Source: Flavobacteriales bacterium
GTDB lineage: Bacteria; Bacteroidota; Bacteroidia; Flavobacteriales; BACL11
Assembly (NCBI GenBank): GCA_018675825.1
Contig: JABGXK010000125.1
Location: 1-8,054 of the forward strand
DNA: 8,054 nt
Reading direction: 5' to 3'
Part shown: one piece after another, positions 1-5,728 of the stretch
Numbering within the stretch: the stretch's first letter is position 1
How the letters are laid out: each line of letters starts with the position of its first letter
Made by a program: the position numbers and the translations under genes
Notes under the pieces: model-generated
Database searches by the model: none
The model's input: the letters and a program-made list of their open reading frames with translations, nothing else
Told to the model about the DNA's origin: nothing

Positions 1-1560
1 AAATATAATAAAAAGGCAAGCTGAAACATAAATAATTGCCATAAATGGAACTACTTTTTCAGTAACAGATGCAATCCGTTTAATCCCTCCAATAATAACA
101 ACACCAACAATAAATGCTAAAACAATACCAATTAAAGTTCCAGCATTACCTCCTTCCATTCCAAACATATTTACAATTTGTGATGCTGCCTGATTAGATT
201 GAGCAGCATTTCCACCTCCAAAAGAAGCCCCAATACATAGTATAGCAAAAACAACCGCTAAAAATTTACCTAAATTTACATAACCCCCTTCTTTTAATCC
301 CTTACTAAGATAATACATTGGCCCACCATATACTGTGCCATCCTCACCAACATCTCTATATTTTACACCCAATGTACATTCAACAAATTTAGTAGACATC
401 CCTATCAAACCACAAATTATCATCCAGAATGTAGCTCCAGGACCACCTAGAGTAATAGCTAAGGCAACTCCAGCAATATTACCTAAACCAACTGTTCCGG
501 AAACAGCTGTTGTTAAAGCTTGAAAGTGACTAACTTCACCTTCTTTACTTTCATCTTTAATAGTATCTGGTATGTCTCCATCTACAGCTAAATCAGTTTT
601 TTCGGTACCATGTTCCAACTCATCATATTTACCTCTTACAGTATTAATTGCTGTAGGGAAATGTCTAACATTTACAAAAGAAAATCGAATAGTAAAGAAA
701 ATAGCTCCAAAAATTAAAAGCAATAAAACAATTGGAATTTTTATAAATTCTTCACCAGTTTGATTAAGATCTTGATCTGTTTGCTTCAGCCAATCCTTAT
801 CACTTGGAGGCTTTCCAAATCCAAAATTTGAAAAAGAACTTATAGATCCTGTTGAATCATTCTTAAAATGAATAGGGTATAGAACTATTCCTCCCCATGC
901 ATCTGCAATTGGAGTAAACCATTTATTTATTTTATAATCTACTCCTGCTTTTTTATAACAACTTGTTCTAAATTGGAGTGCCCCAGTTTCCCAGCAAGTA
1001 TCAGATTCAGATAAGTATAGATAATTATGGTCTATCTTAATTTTGTAATCAACTATCGATTTATCGGCAGAACCATTACCATATTCATATTCAGCAACAG
1101 AAGTATAAGTAAATCTTATTATTCCTTCAAAAAATCCATCTTCGTAATCTGAAGCGACTCTTGATTTATCTCTATACTCTTTTAAAACAGTGTAGGAACC
1201 TTTTCGTGGTTCTTTAAAAACACTTTCCTTAGTATATTTAAATCTCAGACTATCAGTGTCAAAACTTAAGATATCCGATCCTTCACCATTGAATACTGTA
1301 TCTATATACCAATTTTCTTTATCATCTGCTATCACAATAGTAGTATCTATTCTACAATACTGATCTGCAATTTCTTTTGGAGTTACTTCAACTGAATCTG
1401 TTGAATATATTCTAGCAAGATATATTATTTCTTCTTCAGATAATCCTTTTTCATTATATGACTTATCAATACGATATTCAAAAATATAAATATCATCTAA
1501 ATCTTGTGCATTTACAAATAGAGATAGTATTAGTAAAAATAAAATTGCTAATTGTTTCAT
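1..1560 (-). CDS. AGCS-family Na+/alanine(glycine) symporter with N-terminal periplasmic domain, 3'-truncated by window edge
   Basis: This is a sodium-coupled alanine/glycine importer of the inner membrane. The frame stays open for 520 codons from the ATG at 1560 to base 1, so the C-terminal half of the transporter is missing. Residues 1-18 form a signal peptide (hydrophobic core LAILFLLILSLF, predicted cut NA|Q). Residues of about 20-205 form an acidic soluble domain that I do not recognise, with Cys69, Cys189 and Cys201. From about residue 210 (WFTPIADAWGG) the family's usual preamble begins. The first membrane helix is at about 275-293. The AGCS signatures follow: SHFQALTTAVSGTVGLGNIAG from 344, the LGGPGATFWM stretch, GGPMYY at 412-417, and a GASFGGGNAAQSNQA stretch. 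The gene starts 10 nt after the RmlD-like stop, so the two are probably cotranscribed. There is no Shine-Dalgarno sequence; A-rich DNA precedes the ATG. The family call is firm. Substrate and the role of the extra domain are inferred or unknown. Confidence 0.93.
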   Translation of the reverse strand, partial: MKQLAILFLLILSLFVNAQDLDDIYIFEYRIDKSYNEKGLSEEEIIYLARIYSTDSVEVTPKEIADQYCRIDTTIVIADDKENWYIDTVFNGEGSDILSFDTDSLRFKYTKESVFKEPRKGSYTVLKEYRDKSRVASDYEDGFFEGIIRFTYTSVAEYEYGNGSADKSIVDYKIKIDHNYLYLSESDTCWETGALQFRTSCYKKAGVDYKINKWFTPIADAWGGIVLYPIHFKNDSTGSISSFSNFGFGKPPSDKDWLKQTDQDLNQTGEEFIKIPIVLLLLIFGAIFFTIRFSFVNVRHFPTAINTVRGKYDELEHGTEKTDLAVDGDIPDTIKDESKEGEVSHFQALTTAVSGTVGLGNIAGVALAITLGGPGATFWMIICGLIGMSTKFVECTLGVKYRDVGEDGTVYGGPMYYLSKGLKEGGYVNLGKFLAVVFAILCIGASFGGGNAAQSNQAASQIVNMFGMEGGNAGTLIGIVLAFIVGVVIIGGIKRIASVTEKVVPFMAIIYVSACLFIIF

Positions 1561-1570
1561 TTACTTTGTT

Positions 1571-2470
1571 TTAATTATTTTTTAGTTGCTTATGAATAAT
1601 TTCTAGACTTTCTAAAAATGATTTTGGTGAATAATCTAATGTATTTTTTGCTTTTAATAAATTAAAGCTTGTTTTTTTAGGTCGTTTTGCTTTTTGATTC
1701 AATTCTTTTGATTTAATACGTTTAATAAGAGATTTATCAAAATTATAGAAATTTGCTATACTTTCAACAATTTCATAAATACTCATTAATTCTTTTCCTG
1801 AAACATGGAATATTCCATATTCTTTTTTTAAAGCTGTATTGATACATGCTTGAGCTAAATCTTCTGCAAATGTTGGCGCTCTAAATTCATCATCAATAAT
1901 CTTAATTTGATTATGATTTTCTAATTGATCTTTTGCCCATAAAACAATATTACTTTTATTTAATTTCTTACCAACACCATAAATTACAATAGTTCTAAGT
2001 ATTGACCAATTACAATTATGATTGTATAGTAATTTTTCTGCTTCTAATTTAGATTTTCCATAATAAGATAATGGATTAGGAGGGTCTTCTTCACTATACA
2101 AATCTTTTTTACCATCAAATATAAAATCAGTTGAGATATGTATTAAATGAGCATCTATTGATAGTGCTGCATCAGCTAAGTAAGCAACTGAAAATGTATT
2201 TAATTTATCGCAATTATCCATTTCATCTTCGCATAGATCAACATTTGTCATAGCAGCGGTATTAAAAATTACATTTGGTTTATAAAGATTTAAAACCCTA
2301 TTAACCTCATCTTTATCCGTGATATCTAACGACTCATATGTATATGATTCAGAATCAAAATTTCTGTTTTTTCCTTTAGAGGTAGCAATAACTTCAAAAT
2401 TAAAATCTTTTAATTTTTTTAATAATTTCTGTCCTAAAAGACCATTACTACCTGTAATTAAATAAATCAT
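1571..2470 (-). CDS. RmlD-like sugar-nucleotide reductase, extended SDR family
   Basis: This 299-residue protein is a cytosolic NAD(P)-dependent short-chain dehydrogenase of the RmlD (dTDP-4-dehydrorhamnose reductase) substrate-binding type. The dinucleotide-binding motif GSNGLLG is at residues 7-13. NTAAMTNVDLCEDE (70-83) matches the RmlD NxAAyTnVdxaE block. HISTDFIFDG (111-120) carries the catalytic Ser/Thr, and YYGKSK gives the YxxxK pair Tyr137/Lys141. NPLSYYGKSKLEAE is typical of the family. Length matches the usual 285-300 residues. No rmlA, rmlB or rmlC gene and no glycosyltransferase lies nearby, so true dTDP-rhamnose synthesis is not shown. A reductase for another nucleotide sugar, or a MAT2B-like SDR, remains possible. 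It is followed after 10 nt by the symporter gene and preceded by a 77-bp gap that may hold its promoter. Confidence 0.85.
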   Translation of the reverse strand: MIYLITGSNGLLGQKLLKKLKDFNFEVIATSKGKNRNFDSESYTYESLDITDKDEVNRVLNLYKPNVIFNTAAMTNVDLCEDEMDNCDKLNTFSVAYLADAALSIDAHLIHISTDFIFDGKKDLYSEEDPPNPLSYYGKSKLEAEKLLYNHNCNWSILRTIVIYGVGKKLNKSNIVLWAKDQLENHNQIKIIDDEFRAPTFAEDLAQACINTALKKEYGIFHVSGKELMSIYEIVESIANFYNFDKSLIKRIKSKELNQKAKRPKKTSFNLLKAKNTLDYSPKSFLESLEIIHKQLKNN

Positions 2471-2517
2471 TATTAAAAATTATTAGTTTTAATTAAATAA
2501 ATGGGTAATAAGAAGGC

Positions 2518-2542
2518 ATACTTTAAGTATATTTCCTTTAAG
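2518..2542. repeat. Small palindrome plus direct CTTTAAG repeats in the gap before the RmlD-like gene
   Basis: The 77-bp gap between the coiled-coil gene and the RmlD-like gene contains ATACTTTAAGTAT at 2518-2530, a palindrome with six-base arms around one central base. It also contains two direct copies of CTTTAAG, at 2521-2527 and 2536-2542, spaced 15 bp start to start. Such an arrangement could be an operator or part of a promoter for the RmlD-like/symporter pair. In DNA this AT-rich, short repeats also arise by chance. No U-tract follows, so it is not an obvious terminator. Confidence 0.25.
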
Positions 2543-2547
2543 ATACA

Positions 2548-2790
2548 TTATTTTAATTTAGATATATTTTTATTAACATCTTTAATCTCATTTATAATCT
2601 TATTCTCTGTATCTAATATACTAGTTTCAAGCTTTAAGATTTGATGTTCAACTTGTAGAATCTGATGTTCTAATTCTATAATTTTATCTTGTTTTCTTTT
2701 AGATTTTTGGATATCAATAATTAACCATGCAAAAGCAATTAATTCAATAAATATTAATAAAACAGTTAGAGATAGTTGAATATCCATCAT
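2548..2790 (-). CDS. Small membrane-anchored coiled-coil protein, PspB-like in shape
   Basis: This 80-residue protein has no family I can name by sequence. Residues of about 7-26 form one membrane helix with a buried Glu16. A basic patch (KSKRK, 29-33) follows and suggests that the C-terminus is cytoplasmic. Residues 37-80 form a strongly heptad-patterned coiled coil, with units EHQILQV, EHQILKL, ETSILDT and ENKIINE from residue 41 and hydrophobic a/d positions at 37, 40, 44, 47, 51, 54, 58 and 65. Two ATG codons lie side by side at 2790 and 2787, and either could be the start. The gene begins 3 nt after the PspC stop, so the two are surely cotranscribed. An N-terminal helix plus a coiled coil next to PspC resembles PspB of the phage-shock system, but this is an inference from architecture and context, not clear homology. 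Confidence 0.75.
   Translation of the reverse strand: MMDIQLSLTVLLIFIELIAFAWLIIDIQKSKRKQDKIIELEHQILQVEHQILKLETSILDTENKIINEIKDVNKNISKLK
2629..2670 (-). repeat. Two imperfect 21-bp tandem units coding heptads of the coiled coil
   Basis: On the minus strand the units run from 2670 to 2650 and from 2649 to 2629. Both begin GAACATCA and encode EHQILQV and EHQILKL. They differ mainly at third codon positions and at two residues, as expected for an old in-frame duplication of one heptad. The next heptads (ETSILDT, ENKIINE) keep the protein period but have lost clear DNA similarity. Confidence 0.6.
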
Positions 2791-2793
2791 TAA

Positions 2794-3015
2794 TTATAAA
2801 TCAAAAACTGATTTTCTCTTTCTAAACTTAATCATTAATCTTAGTCGTAAAATAAATGTCATTGTTAAGTAAATAAAAATTGTAATAGCATCAGCAAAAG
2901 CAGCATAAATAAAAAATAATCTTATAAAAGATGGATTAATACCAAGCTTAGAGCCCCACCATGAACTAACACCAAAAAAATTTATTTCAAAAAAATTACG
3001 TAAAAATCTGAGCAT
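2794..3015 (-). CDS. PspC-domain small inner-membrane protein
   Basis: This 73-residue protein is a single-domain PspC-type membrane protein of the kind common in Bacteroidota. The hallmark pattern is visible: GVSSWWGSKLGINPSFIRLFF (residues 15-35) corresponds to the canonical GVcgGlaeyfgidptlvRlif of PspC, followed by a membrane helix at about 34-56 and a basic tail. The C-terminus KRKSVFDL matches the ending I recall from Flavobacteriia PspC proteins. In proteobacteria PspC senses envelope damage together with PspB. Bacteroidota single-domain forms are poorly understood, and a regulatory role is only inferred. It is the first gene of a minus-strand unit, divergent from the YdcF-like gene, and is followed after 3 nt by the coiled-coil membrane protein. 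No Shine-Dalgarno sequence precedes the ATG. Confidence 0.8.
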   Translation of the reverse strand: MLRFLRNFFEINFFGVSSWWGSKLGINPSFIRLFFIYAAFADAITIFIYLTMTFILRLRLMIKFRKRKSVFDL

Positions 3016-3100
3016 TTAAAATTAAATATTGATTTGCAATTTAGTGAAAAATACAACAACAAATTAAGAAGTATAATACTAAATTATATATTTTTATAAA
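3016..3100. promoter_or_regulatory. Divergent intergenic region expected to hold two promoters
   Basis: These 85 bp separate the start of the PspC gene (minus) from the start of the YdcF-like gene (plus), so promoters for both directions should lie here. The sequence is very AT-rich. TATATTTT at 3087-3094 (plus) fits seven of eight positions of the Bacteroidota -7 element TAnnTTTG, but no TTG lies at the right distance upstream. On the minus strand TTG triplets within TTTGTTGTTG precede a TAAATTG, but the spacing is shorter than usual. I cannot place either promoter with confidence. Confidence 0.35.
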
Positions 3101-3844
3101 ATGTTTTTTATTATTTCTAAAATACTAGCTTTTACTATTAAACCATCATTTTGGATACTTTTATTATTAATTACTTCACTAATTAACAAGAAAAAAAGAA
3201 AGCGCTATTTAATCTATTCATTTTTCACCTTCTACATTTTTAGTAATGATTTTATCTTTAAAGAAATAACTAAAATTTGGGAAGAACCTCAGGTATCAAT
3301 TACCACTTTAACCAAGCAATATGAGGCTGGAATTCTTTTAGGTGGATTTAGTGAGTATGACTATTTAACAAAAAGACATAATTTTAAGAAAGAAGCTGAT
3401 AGGTTAATATATACAGTTCAACTTTATAATAATGGAATAATAAAAAAAATAGTTATTTCAGGTGGTAATGGAATGTTAATTAATAACAAATATAAAGAAG
3501 CAGAAACAATTAGAGATTTTTTGGTACAAAACAATATTAATACAAATGATATTTTAATAGAATCAAAATCAAGAAATACGAAAGAGAACGCATTAGAAAC
3601 AGCTAAAATATTAGACGCAAAGAATGAGTATATTTTAATCACATCTGCTGTACATATGAAAAGATCACAACTTTGTTTTAAAAATGCTGGATTACAAACA
3701 ATTCCTTTTACTGTAGATAACGTAATGACTTATAAAAGCAGAAATATTGAGAGAATTTTATTACCAAGAGCTAAAACATTAGAAAGCTGGGAAGAACTTA
3801 TACATGAAGTCATAGGCTACTACATTTATAAAATTAGCTGGTAG
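3101..3844 (+). CDS. YdcF/ElyC-like DUF218 membrane protein
   Basis: This 247-residue protein belongs to the DUF218 (YdcF/SanA/ElyC) family, whose members are linked to envelope and cell-wall precursor metabolism in Enterobacteria; the biochemical reaction is not settled. Two N-terminal membrane segments (about 5-28 and 36-50), separated by a basic KKKRKR loop, anchor the protein. The DUF218 domain covers about 75-243, with GILLGG (77-82), DRL (100-102), ISGGNG (119-124), Glu134, the ESKSRNTKENA block (154-164) and ITSAVHMKRS (180-189). These are the family's conserved glycine-rich, Glu/Asn and His/Arg motifs. Length and the two-helix layout are usual for the ElyC-like subgroup. It is the only complete plus-strand gene here, divergent from PspC and convergent with pyrF, with 7 bp between the two stop codons. 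Confidence 0.88.
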   Translation: MFFIISKILAFTIKPSFWILLLLITSLINKKKRKRYLIYSFFTFYIFSNDFIFKEITKIWEEPQVSITTLTKQYEAGILLGGFSEYDYLTKRHNFKKEADRLIYTVQLYNNGIIKKIVISGGNGMLINNKYKEAETIRDFLVQNNINTNDILIESKSRNTKENALETAKILDAKNEYILITSAVHMKRSQLCFKNAGLQTIPFTVDNVMTYKSRNIERILLPRAKTLESWEELIHEVIGYYIYKISW

Positions 3845-3858
3845 ATTAATGCTAATTT
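3831..3858. terminator. Inverted repeat across the two convergent stop codons, possible weak bidirectional terminator
   Basis: AAATTAGC at 3831-3838 is repeated in perfect inverted form as GCTAATTT at 3851-3858, with a 12-nt loop. The arms fall in the last codons of the YdcF-like gene and of pyrF, and the repeat encloses or touches both TAG stops. An RNA hairpin with an 8-bp, mostly A-U stem could form on either transcript. In the pyrF direction the sequence continues into a short T-rich run. There is no strong GC stem, so termination efficiency is doubtful. Confidence 0.35.
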
Positions 3859-4658
3859 AGCAAACCTTCCATTTCTAATTTTATTTTCAAAGCAGAAGCT
3901 CTAGCAGCTTGAGCAAAATCTAAACCATTACTAGAGTATATAATTGATCTAGATGAATTAACTAACAAACCACATTCACTATTCATTCCAAATTTAGCAA
4001 TATCTTTTAAGTTACCACCTTGAGCTCCTAATCCAGGAACCAAAATAAAATGATTAGGTATTAGTTTTCTAATTTCTAAGAGGGAACTCGCTTGTGTTGC
4101 TCCAACAACATACATCATATTTTGATCACTTCCCCATTTTGAGGAAATTGAGATAACATCCTTATAAAGTTCATTATTTTCTTTACTAATTATATTTTGA
4201 AAATCAGCACTACCCTTATTAGAAGTTAATGCAAGAAGAATAACCCATTTTTTATTAAAATTTAAAAATGGTTTAACTGAATCTGATCCCATAAAAGGAT
4301 TGACAGTTATAGAATCAAAATCCATACTTTCAAAAAAAGTTTTGGCATACATTTCAGATGTATTACCAATATCTCCTCTTTTAGCATCTGCAATAGTAAA
4401 AAGATCATTTGGAATATACTCTATAGTCTTCATTAATGACTTCCATCCTTCTAATCCATTAGATTCATAAAATGCAGTATTTAACTTATAAGCTACACAT
4501 AAGTCTTTGGTAGCATCAATTATTTGCTTATTAAACTCAAATAAAGGGTCTTCAAATGATAATAAATGATTTGGAATCTTAGATATATCACTATCTAATC
4601 CAACACATAAAAACGATTTTTTTATGTTTATTTGATATATAAGATTCTCTTTATTCAT
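3852..4658 (-). CDS. pyrF: Orotidine 5'-phosphate decarboxylase (type 2)
   Basis: PyrF decarboxylates OMP to UMP, the last step of de novo pyrimidine synthesis, in the cytosol. The 268-residue length fits the type 2 group rather than the shorter E. coli type. Visible active-site elements are GLDSD (20-24), Lys58 in AYKLN, the catalytic D91-A-K93-R-G-D96 signature in DAKRGDIGNTS, TVNPFMG (118-124), and the phosphate-binding region VPGLGAQGG (207-215) with NSSRSIIY (234-241). The start ATG at 4658 overlaps the last codons of prfA by 8 nt, so translational coupling is likely; an SD-like AGGAAG lies 5 nt before it, inside prfA. It is the last gene of the purM-prfA-pyrF operon and ends in TAG, a codon read by the RF1 encoded just upstream. 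Confidence 0.96.
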   Translation of the reverse strand: MNKENLIYQINIKKSFLCVGLDSDISKIPNHLLSFEDPLFEFNKQIIDATKDLCVAYKLNTAFYESNGLEGWKSLMKTIEYIPNDLFTIADAKRGDIGNTSEMYAKTFFESMDFDSITVNPFMGSDSVKPFLNFNKKWVILLALTSNKGSADFQNIISKENNELYKDVISISSKWGSDQNMMYVVGATQASSLLEIRKLIPNHFILVPGLGAQGGNLKDIAKFGMNSECGLLVNSSRSIIYSSNGLDFAQAARASALKIKLEMEGLLN

Positions 4659-5727
4659 TCGTACTTCCTACTTTTAATTTTTCAGCATTTTCAGCTAATT
4701 GTAGTTCATCAATAAACTCTTGAATATCTCCACCCATAACTGCTTGTAAATTATATTTTGTTAAGCCTATCCTATGCTCTGTTACTCTTCCTTGAGGATA
4801 ATTATAGGTTCTGATCTTTGCAGATCTATCTCCAGATGACACCATAGTTTTTCTATGCTTTGCATCTTCTTCAAGTTTCTTTTGCAATTCTATCTCATAA
4901 ATTCTTGATCTTAAAACTTTTAAAGCTTTATCATAGTTTTTATGTTGAGATTTTTGATCTTGACATTGAGCTACAACACCTGTTGGGATATGGGTTAGTC
5001 TTACAGCAGAATAAGTAGTGTTAACTGATTGCCCGCCTGGACCAGAAGAACAATATGTATCTTTTCTAATATCACTATCTTTTAATTCTATATCAAATTC
5101 TTCAGCTTCAGGCAAAATAATAACTGAAGCAGCTGAAGTATGAACACGTCCTTGGGTTTCAGTTTGAGGAACTCTTTGTACTCTGTGAACACCCGATTCA
5201 AATTTTAATTGCCCATAAACATTATCTCCTGATAAATTAAATATTATTTCTTTATATCCACCAGCAGTTCCTTCAGCAATATCTACAAGTTCCAAAGACC
5301 ATCCTTTAGATTGTGCAAATGAGGTATACATTCTATATAGATCACCAGCAAATATACTTGCTTCATCTCCTCCAGTACCAGCTCTAATCTCAAGAACAGC
5401 ATTTTTTTCATCAGCTGGATCTTTAGGAATTAATAAAACCTTGATTTCCTCTTCTAAAACACTAACCCTAGGAAGATTCTCATCTAGTTCCATCTTAGCC
5501 ATTTCTTTCATCTCTATATCATCAGTAGTTGATAATATCTCCTTGGCTTCATCTATATTTGATAATAATAAACTATATGTCTTATATATATTAATGATAG
5601 GCTCTAAGTCCTTATATTCTTTACTGAGTTGAACATAAGTTTTCATATCATTCATTGCAGAGGGAGAAGAAATTATTTTCTCTACATCTAAATACCTTTG
5701 ATTAATTGCTTGTAATTTATCTAACAT
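4651..5727 (-). CDS. prfA: Peptide chain release factor 1
   Basis: RF1 recognises UAA and UAG in the ribosomal A site and triggers peptide release. I place the start at the ATG at 5727 (protein MLDKLQAINQRYLDVEK...), giving 358 residues, close to E. coli RF1 (360). The open frame reaches up to an ATG at 5793, but that would add 22 residues not expected in RF1 and overlap purM by 65 nt. In the 358-residue numbering the stop-codon-reading PxT tripeptide is Pro187-Gln-Thr189 in HRVQRVPQTETQGRVHTSA, and the catalytic GGQ is at 231-233 in SSGPGGQSVNTTYSAVR. The N-terminal coiled-coil domain and the GTGGDEA block are both present. The start lies 1 nt after the purM stop (TAATATG), and the end overlaps pyrF by 8 nt, so the three genes form one operon. 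Confidence 0.97.
   Translation of the reverse strand: MLDKLQAINQRYLDVEKIISSPSAMNDMKTYVQLSKEYKDLEPIINIYKTYSLLLSNIDEAKEILSTTDDIEMKEMAKMELDENLPRVSVLEEEIKVLLIPKDPADEKNAVLEIRAGTGGDEASIFAGDLYRMYTSFAQSKGWSLELVDIAEGTAGGYKEIIFNLSGDNVYGQLKFESGVHRVQRVPQTETQGRVHTSAASVIILPEAEEFDIELKDSDIRKDTYCSSGPGGQSVNTTYSAVRLTHIPTGVVAQCQDQKSQHKNYDKALKVLRSRIYEIELQKKLEEDAKHRKTMVSSGDRSAKIRTYNYPQGRVTEHRIGLTKYNLQAVMGGDIQEFIDELQLAENAEKLKVGSTNE
4664..4669 (-). promoter_or_regulatory. SD-like ribosome binding site for pyrF inside the prfA 3' end
   Basis: AGGAAG ends 5 nt before the pyrF ATG at 4658, a normal Shine-Dalgarno spacing. It is the only clear SD-like sequence before a start in this window. It is made from prfA codons for the C-terminal KVGST residues, so it may be a coincidence of coding. 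Bacteroidota usually depend little on SD pairing. Confidence 0.35.
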
Positions 5728-5728
5728 A

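Noticed and set aside
335..763. Two plus-strand open frames of 62 and 63 codons (335-523 and 572-763)
   Set aside because: Both lie antisense inside the continuous symporter frame, which shows strong family motifs. Their translations resemble no protein and they have no start context of their own.
3424..3642. A 72-codon minus-strand frame opposite the YdcF-like gene
   Set aside because: It is antisense to conserved DUF218 motifs, and its hydrophobic composition is what AT-rich antisense DNA produces.
5441..5632. A 63-codon plus-strand frame opposite prfA
   Set aside because: It is antisense to the N-terminal domain of RF1, with Ser/Ile-rich low-complexity translation and no supporting context.
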